Assembly (NCBI RefSeq): GCF_905404315.1
Contig: NC_066304.1
Coordinates: 5,580,001-5,644,000, forward strand
Reading direction: 5' to 3'
Source: Leptidea sinapis
Lineage: Eukaryota; Arthropoda; Insecta; Lepidoptera; Pieridae
DNA length: 64,000 nucleotides
The translations under genes were made by a program, and so were the position numbers. This document shows positions 21,041 through 32,626 of this stretch, piece after piece. The stretch's first letter is position 1, and every line of letters begins with the position of its first letter. Below the pieces are notes generated by a model. It saw only the letters and a program-made list of their open reading frames with translations, made no database searches and was not told the origin of the DNA.

Positions 21041-22054
21041 TGTTTTAAATAGTAATAATTACTGTATAGATTTCAATTAAGTCCTTTAAGTTTTATTCCT
21101 TAGTATTCTGGCCCTTATAGTTATAAAAAATATTTCGATATCTTCTTTTATTAAAAAGTTGCTACAGTTTCAAGAAACAACTTTTATAAGCACTTCGTGC
21201 TATGCAGACGAAGTCGATGTTATCTAGTATCTATCTATCTAGTAGCTGGCTAGTATCTATTAAATAAAAATTTTAAAGGATTAAAACACTTGTTATTATA
21301 TTATAATTAGAACATGTTTAACATTATTTATTTACTCGACGTTTCTTGAACGTTCATACGCGTTTTATCCTTTGCTAGCTGTGCCCGGTATTTCGGCAGC
21401 GAAATCTTAAATCTTTTGACATATTAAATATTGCGCGGCTAAATTATTTGGACTTCATATGAATTTCATGAGTAGTTCCTTCTATAAAAAAACGGATACT
21501 AATAATAGCAATAATCATTTATTTCAGGCATAACCAACCCAAAGAAAATAAAATTGAAATAAAGAAAAAAATTAAGATGTAAATTTATTACAATTAAATT
21601 TATACGAATAGCAAGTTAAATTAAACTAATTACAATTACTTACGTGTGTAAGAAAATCATTTTCTATTTTTATCCATAAATACGTCTATCCGTCTTTTGT
21701 AAATATTATTATTATTAACATTGTTAGAGACAGTGTTCAGAATTGTGTCTCATTTGGTCCCAAAAAGATGCAATTCTTGTGCGAAAAAGTCGGGTACCTT
21801 TTCTCGGTCTCGCAAACATATTTGTATGTGACTGAAGAAACAAAAAACCGTATGTGCATTCAGTCATGAAAACTTCATCATTGACGTTCATTTTTTGTTT
21901 AATATTCATAAAGTAGTAATAATAATATTAACAATCTATGTAAGTATTACATAATAATTTTATGTTTATTAATTATTAATTTTACAATAATCATTATATC
22001 CGATTGCCATCTTGCAACTCTCTTGCGTATCTGTGGATGGAAGAGAACAATATT
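21041..22054. other. AT-rich, decayed repeat fragments
   Basis: 21275-21370 resembles the AAACACTT/GTTTCTTGAACG block of the MITEs at 58150 and 60830. GCTAGCTGTGCCCGG at 21375 looks like an inverted Helitron-like end. No gene. Confidence 0.35.
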
Positions 22055-22326
22055 AAAATCGCGATACCAAGTAAGTGTTGAACGTAGATGTGTGAAAATT
22101 TAAAGTTGTATGTATTTTTTAATGCTGACTCATAATCAAAAAAAAGTCAAAAAAAATTATAAAACATTTGGCGTGGACCACCCTTAACATTTAGGGGGAT
22201 GAAAAATATATGTTGTCCGATTGTCAGACTTACCCAATATGCACTCAAAATTTCATGAGAATCGGTCAAGCCGTTTTGAAGGAGTTAAACTACAAACACC
22301 GCGACATAAGAATTTTATATATTAGA
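22055..22326 (-). mobile_element. Helitron-like short element, 3'-truncated
   Basis: On the minus strand it starts TCTAATATATAAAATTCTTA after an A and contains CAAAACGGCTTGACCGATTC and AATGTTAAGGGTGGTCCACG. It matches 51140-51457 until the TATCGCGATTTTAATAT block, then diverges. Confidence 0.5.
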
Positions 22327-22634
22327 TTATACGATGCACCTATTATTTTAGTTTTAGTATTTATAGTATTGGCATTACTAAACGCAACAATGTAAAAACT
22401 GTACATGTAATATTTTTGTTAAAGATATGACTTGCAAAGTATTCCACGCAAACACCGAATCAAAAAAGTTCTTTATAGATTTTTGTTTCTGTTTACTGGA
22501 TATATTTAATTCGTATTTCGCATGAATATTAACAATAGTTCGGAAAAACGTATATATTACATATTATTAGCGAGTTTCAGTCACAGTACTTTTGTTGCTT
22601 TATACACGCGGACGACGTCGCGGGCAACAGCTAG
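22327..22634 (+). mobile_element. possible second Helitron-like fragment
   Basis: Ends CGTCGCGGGCAACAG-CTAG before T at 22634. The 5' end is not defined. Confidence 0.3.
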
Positions 22635-22889
22635 TATAAAATATTACTGAAAATATATTATGTTGACGTTTTCTTTACTGATTGCGCTCCCTTACGGCCG
22701 ATTTCTTAATGCTTATTTTAATTCATTACCTGCTTTTCGGCATTTCAAAAACCGCTCTGTGGAAAGTTTTGGTGATGGTTTTTCAAAGCATCCATTTGCT
22801 GGCAGATTGGTATGAATGTGATAAAATATTAACATCTGTATTGTATATTGCAGTGCTGCCGATATTAATACCATCTTTGTGCCTGTAGA
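22635..22889. other. no recognised feature
   Basis: One 68-codon hydrophobic frame (22682-22888 plus) with no motif. Confidence 0.3.
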
Positions 22890-22997
22890 AGATGGCTATT
22901 CGTGCTATTTATAACCTAAGTCCCAAAGAATCATTAAGAGAAAAATTTAAAGTTATAAACATTTTGACTGTTGCTGCTCAATATATTCTTGATAATA

Positions 22998-23350
22998 AAA
23001 TTTGAAAACAAAATTTTATGAACGATCCGCGACTCGAACCCATGACCTCTGGCGTTCCGCGCCAGTGCTCTCACAGCTGAGCTAACCGTTCGAGTCATAA
23101 AATCTTGTATGCTTTGTTCAAATCTCAGGTTGTGGCTTCATCTACAGGATCTACTTTACAGTTGATAACCTGCTCAACCCCAATATTTGCATATTAGGAA
23201 ATTGACTTGAGATGTCGTTAAAGTGATAACCCTCACTTCTAGGATTAATACACAAATAAAATTTGAAAACAAAATTTTCGACATCTCAAGTCATTTTCCT
23301 TATATGCAAATATTGTGGTTGAGCAGGTTATCAACTGTCAACAAGGTTAT
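22998..23350 (-). mobile_element. tRNA-like-bearing element, partly duplicated copy
   Basis: Order on plus: arm fragment (AAAATTTGAAAACAAAATTT), tRNA-like (minus), core (minus), arm (GTGATAACCCTCACTTCTAG), then the first part of a second core in plus orientation. So it is an inverted, truncated dimer. It is inserted in LINE-B. Confidence 0.65.
23019..23091 (-). pseudogene. tRNA-like sequence
   Basis: 73 nt. D stem GCTC/GAGC, anticodon stem CTGGC/GCCAG perfect, loop GCGGAAC (C at position 33), T loop TTCGAGT but T stem with mismatches. Same non-canonical anticodon loop as at 3200-3273, so derived from a common source and not a working tRNA. Confidence 0.65.
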
Positions 23351-23660
23351 CAACTTTAATTAAAACAAATGTGTTACGAAATTAAAAAGAATTATTAAAA
23401 AACGTTTGTGTGGGAAAGGTTACTATAGCATTTTTGTTAATGATACCACAGACTGGGAATGAAGCGAACACCCTGAGGCCCTTTAATTATAAATGTTTAT
23501 ACGATATTACATTGTAATCCATATTTTTATAAAAAAAAAGCCCGCTGAGTTTCTTGCGCCCGTTCTTGTCAGGTCTCAGGCAGTATATTTTGAATGGGTG
23601 GTAGTTTTTGACGTTCAATAAGTGATTTTGAATCCTATTTTGAATAAAATAAATGGATTT

Positions 23661-24104
23661 GTAAGTGATCTTAAAATAGGGATTGAATATTGACAGCGAC
23701 CGTTAACAAGCTCTTTTGTATTTTTCTAATATGGATCTAAGAGCTACAGTGCTAACAGTTTGATTCTCCTCGCAGCTGTTGTCGCTCAATATAATGCCAC
23801 AGTTCTGAACTCTCGTTTGATATGACGTCATCGTTCCCGCGCCACTCGACATCAATCATAATTTAAAGATAAATAATGGAAACTTCGTAACGGTTTTGTA
23901 GCGCCCAAGTTCCTCAAGATCGCGAGACATTAGAGGCTTATGAGTTAATTGCTTGATGTTTCAAGCTGTCGGAACGTGAAAATTTAATGCCGTCAATCTG
24001 TGTGACGACGACGTTCGTACCGGGCGGGGCCTGCCTACGATTGTACGAAGGTTTGTCGAGACATGGTTATTGTATGTATCAAATTTAAAAAGACAGTTAA
24101 TTGA
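23661..24104. other. no recognised feature
   Basis: No convincing open frame. Confidence 0.3.
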
Positions 24105-24815
24105 CTAAATACTGATCTATTGTGAAAGCTCTTTACAAATTTTATTACTTAGACGCGGTAGTTATGGTTAGTGTATATTTATGACTAAAATTGAAAAAAA
24201 AAAAATATATCAGTATCAAGTTTGCCGGTATATAAAATATTGTTTGTTGTTTTGGGCCTTTTGTGTGACTTATTGACCAAAGTCTGATCTATAATATTGT
24301 GATAGTTCTTTTCAAATTTCTTTACTTAGACTGGGTGCATTATATGGTCATTTTATATATTAATATTTAAAATTTTTAAAGAAATTTATATAAGTGTTAA
24401 GTTTGTGGGTATATAAAATATTGTTTGTTGTTTCGGGCCTTACTTGTGTCATATTGACCAAAGATTAATCTATTGTGATAGCTCTATTAAGATTTCACTA
24501 CTATGTAAAGTGTCTTACATTAGTAATACATACTGGTATAGTCGTCTAAAATTTAAAAAGAAAATGAAATGTTTTAAGTTAGCAGTTATAAAATATTGTT
24601 TGTTGTTTTGGGCCTTTCGTGTGACACACTGACCAAGGACTGATCTATTGCTATAGTTCTTTTAAAATTTCACTGCTTAGACTAGTTACATACATCACTA
24701 TCATGAATACGTGTATAATAATATAATATTGTTTGTTGCTTTGGGCCTTTCATGTTTTCTTCATTAGTGAGTGATCTATTGTTTACAAATTTTACTACTT
24801 AGATTTGTTACTTTC
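24105..24815. repeat. tandem array, ~175-180 bp period
   Basis: Four to five diverged units, each with CTGATCTATTGTGATAGCTC, AAATTTCACTACTTAGAC, then TATAAAATATTGTTTGTTGT and TTTGGGCCTTTCGTGTGAC. The AAAATATTGTTTG starts lie near 24235, 24415, 24590 and 24723; the last unit is short. Confidence 0.8.
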
Positions 24816-25417
24816 AACAAATTCTAGATAAATTGGGTCGTAGTAAGTTGTGTCTGTTTTGGTTGATGTACCGTCCAAAATGAACATTTTGTGTACGAAG
24901 TAGGGGCAAGCAAGAGCAGATGGTGTGCATTGTTGTTTCTTCCGCTTCTTGACCACACCACGACCTATAGTCTCTTGTAATACCAAAAATTCATTGTCAC
25001 GTGTTTGACGGGTATTGAACCGCAACACTGGCATGAGAATCAACGGTTCTACCTATTGCGCCAATCAGGAGACTGGAGAAACAAGAATTCAAATGTCACT
25101 CTAAATATATTACCGACAAAGCTAAGTTTCTAATGACACACTTATAAGATTAACTTCGATTCGACACTCTACTTTGTTGGCTCTATTTACCTGATTCCCT
25201 TGACAATATTTAGCTGTAGTGGAAATGTAATTGATCGGGCTGACTGTATTCAGCTCTTGTTCATTGTATAGCTGAGCGGCTCCACTGAACGCACTGAAAG
25301 CAACAATACCTATCACGATCGAAAGAATCCAATTTCATTTACCATTCGACTTTGTGGCTTTATATTCGTATTATTTATGAATTATCTGTCGCATTTGAAG
25401 TTTTTGTACTACCTTCA
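24816..25417. other. no recognised feature
   Basis: Two short minus-strand open frames (82 and 64 codons) without motifs. No shared repeat. Confidence 0.3.
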
Positions 25418-25725
25418 TTAAAGGCATAAAAGGCATTCATTTTCCCAAAATTGATTCCTTTAGAATTCTTTTTGATGTCTTTTCTAATATACTAGATACT
25501 ACTGCCGCTTCGGAAACAAATGGCGCTCTGAGAAGGAAGCGGCGCAAGAAACTCTCCCAGCATTCTTTTTTTTTGCGCTCTTTTTAACGAAATATACAAT
25601 ATTTATTGTACTGCGCTATTGCTATAAAATTATCATAATCTAGTCCCAGGCTTTCGGAACACTGTGATAGATATTCAGCTGTGAAATAGTAGAAAATAAA
25701 ACATTTAATTTTATTAATATAATAA
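25418..25725 (-). mobile_element. LINE-A 3' end fragment
   Basis: AAAGGCATAAAAGGCATTC..., GGCGCAAGAAACTCTCCCAG, TCTAGTCCCAGGC and GATATTCAGCTGTG in the order of the full element. Confidence 0.75.
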
Positions 25726-25799
25726 CAATATAATCAAAATGTTCCTTGAATATAATCTATCCGCTAGACATACATTAGACAAGTTTTGACTCGTGTTTA

Positions 25800-25962
25800 A
25801 ATATATATATAATGAAAATGGTCTTTGTTTCAGGCTCAATCACGCCTAAACCACTGATCGTATCGACATGAAACTATCACCATTCGATGCGAAATTTAAT
25901 TTTTGAATTCCTACGTTCTTTCCTTTTAAAATTCGCCCAGTGAAGCGGGCGGGAAAGGCTAG
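25800..25962 (+). mobile_element. short element with GGGCGGGAAAGG-CTAG end
   Basis: Starts in TATATATAATGAAAATGGTC, contains CACGCCTAAACCACTGATCG, ends AGCGGGCGGGAAAGGCTAG before T. The first part is repeated at 40766-40880. Helitron-like ending. Confidence 0.45.
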
Positions 25963-26116
25963 TATATATAAATATAAGCAATGTCTAAAGATTGTAGGTA
26001 TAACGCTTAATAACAGAAAGACACAGTTTTGTAAAAGACGCTTTTTAAAACAAGTGTTCAACACGTGTTTAACTTTCAGTAATAATATAGATAAAGTTTA
26101 ATGTTTAGAATTTGAC

Positions 26117-26357
26117 GATCCATACAGCCCAGTTAGTGATTCTGCCTACTGAGTTAGAGATCCCGGGTTCGAATCCCAGCATTTAAATGTTTGCACTTGC
26201 TGGGAACATGGAAGTTTCCGAATCATGAATGTTTATAATATTATGTATGTTTAAGTATGTTTACCGTATTAAATATATCGTTGTCTTGCACCCATAGTAC
26301 AGACTGTGCCTAGATTAGGGCAAGATAATTTGTGTAATGTGTCAGTATTATAAATTA
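26117..26357 (+). mobile_element. tRNA-derived SINE, copy 1
   Basis: The head has an A-box-like CCCAGTTAGTGATTC and a perfect B-box GGTTCGAATCC. The body contains ATTAAATATATCGTTGTCTT and GGGCAAGATAATTTGTGTAA. The tail is AT-rich (TATAAATTATAAATTC). It matches the inverted copy at 44752-45004 over its full length. Confidence 0.8.
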
Positions 26358-26750
26358 TAAATTCTGATTAAGTGGCAGATACACTTTGCACAGCCTACTG
26401 TTAAAGAAACTCATGGAGTGGGTAAAACTCACGTTCGAAGGATCCGTTACATACATATATACAGAGGAAGCTTATAAAAAGCCTCTTAAAAGTGTCTAAT
26501 TAACAAAATAATCGATATTTTCTATTTCTGTCTACACTTTGCTGAACAGTGACAAACGAAGCGCGCTTCAGACGTTCTTTTCCAAGTCAAAGAATTAAGA
26601 GTGCTGATTGAAATGACAGTAGCTTTAATTAAAAGTCGGGCATATGGATGAGGCGCTGGCACAAAGAGCGCGCGGGAGCGACCTACTAACGTGCTGACAT
26701 ACAAACATACTTAGCCTGTAACGACGAGCTTTTAAACCGATTTTGTATAT
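26358..26750. other. no recognised feature
   Basis: A GC-richer patch at 26540-26700; no motif. Confidence 0.3.
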
Positions 26751-26983
26751 TTTTTTATATTAAGGGACGAGCCGAGCAGGACGTTCAGCCGATAGTAATT
26801 AATACGCCCTGCTTATTACAACGCAGTGCCGCTCAGGATTCTTAAAAAACTCGTCAACTTGAGACATAAGATGTTTAGTCTCATTTGCTCAGTAATTTCA
26901 CTAGCTACGGCGCCCTTCGGACCGAAACACAATAATGGTCACACATTACTGCTTCACGGCAGAAAAAGGCGCAATTGTAGTAC
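26751..26983 (-). mobile_element. Rep-R retroposon, copy 6
   Basis: Tail side intact. An internal deletion removes the AATTCTGAGCGG half of the large hairpin. Confidence 0.65.
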
Positions 26984-27350
26984 GGCTTTCTGTTCAAAGA
27001 AGCCTCCCAGAATATTTACACCCAGCCATTGTTAATTGTTACCTTTATGTATATGAAGACTGTAATAAAGTGTAATTAATATTCAGATGTAAGAAATAAT
27101 TTCAATAACTCTAAATCTAACTCTAAATAAAAACGTCTCATACAACCTTGTACTCATGAAAATAGTCGTCGAGTATGATGATTTTGAGATATAGAATGTC
27201 TCTTTTATATATATGCTCGTCTCGAGATAATGTTTTTGTTGAAATGGAGTCATTGTTTTAGTTACTATTTCAATCCCTTAATTAGATTCATAATTATTGT
27301 AATATTTGTCCGTAAAACCAGTGAACTATATTATTTACACTAATATGTTA
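26984..27350. other. no recognised feature
   Basis: AT-rich, no open frame of note. Confidence 0.3.
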
Positions 27351-27748
27351 AAAGGAGATGGATACCCTTTCATACATTATTGGGCCAAAATGTAAAAGGA
27401 TGATATTAGTGTCAATAAATAGCTTATAAATTAAAAAAGCATCACTGAGAATTTGATGATTTTTGGCAATCTGAAAGCTGAGTTATTGGAGGTTTTGTAA
27501 AATTGAGGTTATGCAATATATGGGCAACAATCTATATTAAAACAGATGATTTTTGAAATGCGATTGTTTTTTGTTGTACTATAATGACCGTACAAGTTTA
27601 GCAATATCAGAAGTCATATAGAAAGAAGGCAAATATCAATTAAACAACGGGAAACACTCAAATGACAAATCGCGTAGGTACGCACAGACGATACTACGAA
27701 ACGAGTGATTGACAATTGACATTCTAGACAATTCTGTGCGTATGTCAC

Positions 27749-28552
27749 CAGTGTTGCCAGATACGAAATGTGAAAATGCGGCAGCGGTACTTTAAAAATG
27801 CGGATTTTCAACAAAAAAAGCGGAACTATATATTATAGGGACATTATCGATTGTTCTTTCTCCATAAGCTTTATTTTTTTTATATGTTTATTCATACCAG
27901 GACAAGAGATTTTTTAAATTAAAGGGAATATGTCAGTGATCATAAAAAATGTGAGTGTTTAAAAGGAATTTTATTCTTATTCCTTATTCGATGGAAAACA
28001 CATCCTGAGCATTGTCCTCCGACTCTTCGACCTCTGCTTTTGGAATGTTGTAAATCTGATTCACAGTCATCTTTGCCAACATGTTTTGAGAAGCTTTGGA
28101 ATTTTTGGAACAGCCTTCATTTTTTTCTTACAGCCTGGTCCGCCAAATGTGGAGTACATTTTTGATTGACTGTTTGTGTAATTAGACGATTTCGCTTGTC
28201 AGTTTTATATTCTTTATTACTGAGAATTTCCTATCATGATCAGCATTTGAAATAGAAACTGACAGAGCTGTGAGCGCGAAGTTAGGAAGATTTTTGAACA
28301 GCCGTTCATCAATTTCGTCTTTCACCATTCATTCCATAAGTCACCATTTTTTCGTGTACTACTGTTACAACAGTCTTTTCAGATTGGAAGTATTCATTCA
28401 ACCAAGTAAATTTTCAACTGTTCAATGTTGAACATGACATGGAACTAACTAGTCTCAAAAAGAGCGGAACCGCGTCAGTTAAAAGCGGAAGGTGGATCCA
28501 TTATCAAGAAGGCGGTGTAAAAAGCGGAAAAGCGGTCCATCTGGCAACGCTG
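27749..28552 (-). mobile_element. decayed hAT transposon
   Basis: Ends CAGTGTTGCCAGAT and (complement) CAGCGTTGCCAGAT. Flanks TATGTCAC (27741-27748) and CGTGTCAC (28553-28560) match at 6 of 8 positions, fitting the 8-bp hAT target duplication. The interior encodes on minus a broken C-terminal dimerisation segment with SVSISNADHDRKFSVIKNIK, then, after a frameshift, TDKRNRLITQTVNQK. This resembles the NAD.ER.FS...IK..KRNRL pattern of hAT transposases. GCGGA motifs cluster near both ends. About 0.8 kb, so most of the transposase is deleted. Confidence 0.75.
27970..28275 (-). pseudogene. hAT transposase C-terminal fragment, frameshifted
   Basis: See the enclosing element. At least one frameshift (near 28180) and stops. 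Only the hAT dimerisation region can be recognised. Confidence 0.65.
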
Positions 28553-28965
28553 CGTGTCACTGTCAGCAAAGATTAAAAATATCCAGAACGAGAATCGGAA
28601 TCGACTTTTTCTTCGATCGATTTCTTTATAACATTAAGTTGATATTTTTTTTAGAAAACAAATTAAGTATGTTATGTTAATTATAATGTATTTTTTAGGT
28701 ACTTTTATTGAATCAATCATATGTTGCGAGTGGTTTTGGGTTGAATGTATTAACTCATTCACATTAATCGCTTATAGTAATCGATATCCCATTATTAATC
28801 GTGAATTGTAAGATAATGAAAACTTAATTTTAAGATTTCTCGTTTTCTATATTGTGAATTAGGGTAATTTTCTATATTTTGAAATAGAAAAATATGGCAA
28901 GTTTTTAAACCATATCTCAACTTATTACATTTTGGCCCAGAAATCCCCGTCTCCTTTGAAATTAA

Positions 28966-30534
28966 AATGTTATTCCAAACTATCCAACTAGTTTAGTCTC
29001 GCTGTATCCTACTACCAAATTTTGAAGAATTCAACGGCGATTTATTTATCATAGCTAACCTAGATTTTGTTGTATTTGTCACCAAACAAACTGTGCCTTT
29101 TTAGCGACATTAAAGTACGGCGAACAATGTTTTTTAGGCCATAGAGAATAGACTTGTTCAATAAATTATGTACTTATTTTCTATCCTTAAACGAGCAATT
29201 CTTGTATACCAACATATATATTACACATATAATCTCGGAAACGCCTCCAACATTTTTAATGAAATTTAGTATACATGTAGTTTCGGGGGCGAGAAATCAA
29301 TTTAGCTATCAGTGTTTTTATGAGAAACTGCTACAATAACATATGATACTGACAAGATTACATACAACACTATAATAGCTCAGATGGGATATTGGGTGAT
29401 CCGGTAAGCAGACGACCCGGTTTCGACTCCAGATGTCCTATTAGTTTTTTGTTTTGTTCAAGTTTTGAACATTCTTATAAAATCCGAGCAAGGCACTGCC
29501 GTCTGGGTATTATTAGTGATCGTGCCTGTATAAATGGATGATAAAAAGGAGTAGAAAATACAATTTTAACCGAATGTAGTCACGGAAAGTCTAAGCAATG
29601 TCTACAGTAATAATGCACTACTTTTGTAAATCACATAACAGCGGTGTGACTCCCGACTTCCGCGCGGGCGTGAGTGATCTAGTTTAAGCGTCGCGTCTGT
29701 TCTTAGCCGTCTTCTCCACCCAATCCAGTATCTAGAACATCACACGTAACAATATACCGAATGTGGAATATTTTTCGCCTCCGCGTTCATGTTAAGCTGC
29801 TATTATGACTGGGATTTATCTCACACAGGCGCGCTCTCAAATGACACGTTGAGTATTGCGCCCGCTTTATATATACGTGTTTATTTTATGTCTTCTGTAT
29901 TAAGTTACAATTTTTTCCCGTCATATTGTTGGATTCGCGAATGTTCATGTTGATTTATTAATTTCTTTTGTCGTTTATTCCTTATTTTTGTTTGATGCCT
30001 CTGTTTATTGATATTCTTTTCAATGTACAAGATTTTGTTCACTTATATTTGCAGTTCGTATCGAATTAGTTAATGATATTAGTTATCAGCTTTCGGGATT
30101 ATATATTTAGTGTGTATTGTATTTGGATGTACATATATATTAAATGATTTAGATTGGAAACTTAAGACCTGCACTGTGGATGTATTTAATTTTTATCACG
30201 CTTTTATTAGCTTGGTATGTATCTATGTAACTTATTCTTTTAACTTGATTTTCACGGCTTGACGTGAAACTTTTCACAATGAACTAACACTGATGACAAT
30301 GCAATGATTTATGTAGTGGCATGTTCCATTTTACCAAAATCTTAAGCATTAATGATTTTTTGTATCCGATACCCGATATTATCTTTGCGCAGAAAACCCA
30401 GGCGCTTGCGCACACCATAAAGATGTTATAAAATTATTATTCGATGTTATAAAATTTGTAATCGCTCAATTCAGTCATAATAGCTAATGCCGTAATCAAT
30501 TATTCTCAATTGAATAGCGATAACAAACAGAAGT
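28966..30534. other. unassigned DNA, GC-richer patch at 29640-29860
   Basis: Mostly AT-rich. 29640-29860 has many CpG and GCGCGC-type words and is followed by TTTATATATACG. It could be a promoter or first exon of an unseen gene, but no ORF supports it. Confidence 0.3.
29371..29440 (+). pseudogene. possible tRNA-derived SINE head
   Basis: ATAGCTCAGATGGGA resembles an A-box and CCGGTTTCGACTCC a B-box with one extra T, 50 nt apart. No second copy is seen in the window. Confidence 0.3.
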
Positions 30535-30706
30535 ATGTAATACTATCTGACTCGACAGACGTTGTTCCGTCATGACATGCTGATCTCTACTCAAAAAAGG
30601 AATATTCCTACCAAATTTCAATTCTCTGGGCTTTAGGGTTCCATAGATATCGTGATGAGTCAATATATAGGTGAATATCTTTTATATATATAGGTACTAG
30701 CTGCCC
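30535..30706 (-). mobile_element. Helitron-like fragment
   Basis: Contains the complement of ACAACGTCTGTCGAGTCAG near its left end and TTATATATATAGG at its right. Degraded; lies directly next to the following copy. Confidence 0.35.
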
Positions 30707-30965
30707 CAACAGACGTTGTTCTGTAGATAATAAAAAAAAATACTGTTTTATAGGAATTTGCCAATAATATTTAAAAATATCAAAAATTATTTCGTAAATG
30801 CTCCCTGTTGTTATAATGAAATTGTTTCACAGCGGAACTGTCAAACCGTGCGTCACTAAATTCTCTCATAGAAAATATGTCCATATAAAACAAATATTGA
30901 AAATAAAAATAATTATAGGTCCCAAATCGAAATAAAAACAATCCTACTTGGAACTAAACTATTTT
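30707..30965 (-). mobile_element. Helitron-like short element
   Basis: The minus strand ends ACGTCTGTTGGGGCAG-CTAG before T. Its interior matches 15597-15920 (ACTGTTTTATAGGAATTTGC, CGTGCGTCACTAAATTCTCT). Confidence 0.5.
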
Positions 30966-31493
30966 AAATATAGTGTCGGGTGTCCAGTGAATATGTCAAA
31001 CTAAAGGCTAAGAAATAAAGGCCAGTTTTGTTGTCACTCGGAAATAATTTAGATTTTCTTGACAAAATGGGTCCGATGGTCCTTGAGAAAATTTTGTAAC
31101 CCTGACCACTATTGAACAAAATTTAAAGTCATGTAAATCAGTTGAGAAAAAAAAAACACATGTCCATTTATAATATTAGTTAGGATTGTGGACAAGAATT
31201 ATTCATGCAAGTAAGTAGGTACAAATAGGCACAAAGTTACAAAGAATTTCCATCAGTCAAATGGCGATTTTATAAATACCACAGACTGTTTGTCGTCTAT
31301 GTTTGACTAACGCAATATGGTGTGTCGACTTTATCTTTGTCTGGCCGCTGTATGAATATGCCATATGCGTTGCATACTTGTATTTGAGTCCTTAAAAAGA
31401 GATGGAAACAGAAAAATGAGAAGATTTTTGACTGATTTTGTGAACTCATCAGTTTTGTGACATGGCTTTTAAAATGTATTATAATTGCAATTA
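30966..31493. other. no recognised feature
   Basis: AT-rich, no open frame of note. Confidence 0.3.
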
Positions 31494-31496
31494 TAA

Positions 31497-32623
31497 CCCC
31501 TTGTTTACACCAAGAAACAAGTCAAAAACCTGTTTTGTACAAAACATGTAGTATACTTGCCAAAACATAATTACTTGTTTTAAACATGTATTGCAAGTGT
31601 CTGAAACATACGTTCACACTGTGTTGCCAACAACTCTTTTTACAAGTATAAAACACATTTGCATTCACATACAGATCTGAGACATGTTTGATATAGTCTG
31701 ATACATTAACAGCGTTCACACCAACATAAAATATACATGTTTTTAAGAAGTATTGTTAATTTCATTGAAGTTTATGTATAATACATATTTAAAATAAGTT
31801 TTATACTCTATCCATGCTTGTTGGATAAAGTTTTAAACATTTACCGGACAGACCGCTTTTTTTTAAAGTTAAAGAGAAGAAGATAATGGAATGGTCAAAT
31901 AAACAAACTTTATTAGCAATATTTATCTCGGCTTGCATTAAAGTACTCTTTCAATACTTTCATAATCGTCTCGCAAGCATCAGTAATGCATTGACTCCTT
32001 TTTGCCTTTGATATTCGATGCAAATAAACTAAAGAAGAATATGAATCTGATGAAATCTCAAACAAACAACCAATAGTCTTTTTGAAGCAAATTCTCCAAA
32101 TTTACTGGTGTAAGTGTAATTGTAACAAAGTTTCTGAATCCACTTCTATCTTCTGTTCTTAAATCATTCATTAAGGAACTATAGGCCCCTTCTTGCAGTC
32201 GTCTGTAAAATGATCGCGAACTGTACTTGCGTGGTTTCCTTGAATTTGCCTCATTTTGTAAGATGTACAAGTATAATGCACTCATGAAGCAAACTTACGC
32301 AGTACCTTCACTTCCATTGTGAGTACCTGTAGTTGAGATTAATGAATATTTATTAAACATCAGGACTGACATGTCCTACTTTAGGTCTGACGTGTATTAA
32401 TATACAAATTTAGCTAAAAGTCCACAACAAGTATAAAACATGAGATCATATATATGTAGATAACTAGTAGTTGACAAACAATTTCATCAGACAAGTTTCA
32501 TACAAATTTTGTCTACGACAAGTTATATATTTTTGTGTTTTGAAAACATTGCATACAACTTGTATTTGAAATTTGCATGAAACTTGTAAAATACATGTAT
32601 AATTCCTTCGTGTAAACGAGGTG
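31497..32623 (-). mobile_element. decayed PIF/Harbinger element
   Basis: TAA flanks both sides (31494-31496, 32624-32626). The ends CCCCTTGTTTACACC and (complement) CACCTCGTTTACACG match at 12 of 15 positions. The interior encodes on minus (32285-32058) 75 residues, with RKPRKYSSRSFYRR, EGAYSSLMNDLRTEDRSGFR and LTPVNLENLL, like the N-terminal part of Harbinger transposases. The catalytic domain is lost. ACAAGT/ACATGT words crowd both subterminal regions. This is a different family from 16469-19535. Confidence 0.75.
32058..32285 (-). pseudogene. Harbinger transposase N-terminal remnant
   Basis: 75-codon open piece. The family pattern GAY..L...LR.ED...F.NF....P is visible. No DDE residues remain. 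Confidence 0.6.
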
Positions 32624-32626
32624 TAA

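Larger units (their letters stand above)
22890..23660 (+). mobile_element. LINE-B 3' end, split by a tRNA-like-bearing element
   Basis: 22890-22997 encodes the KMAIRAIYNLSPKESLREKF region. 23360-23465 resumes with the KRIIKKRLCGKGYYSI region, followed by the 3' UTR (TTTCTTGCGCCCGTTCTTGT, TTTGAATAAAATAAATGGAT). The sequence between is a tRNA-like element copy. Confidence 0.75.
27351..28965. repeat. outer inverted repeat enclosing the hAT element
   Basis: TTAAAAGGAGATGGATACCC and GGGCCAAAATGTAA near 27351-27400 are mirrored by TTACATTTTGGCCCAG and CCCGTCTCCTTTGAA near 28924-28965. This suggests an older TIR element into which the hAT element inserted. No target duplication is resolved. Confidence 0.4.
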
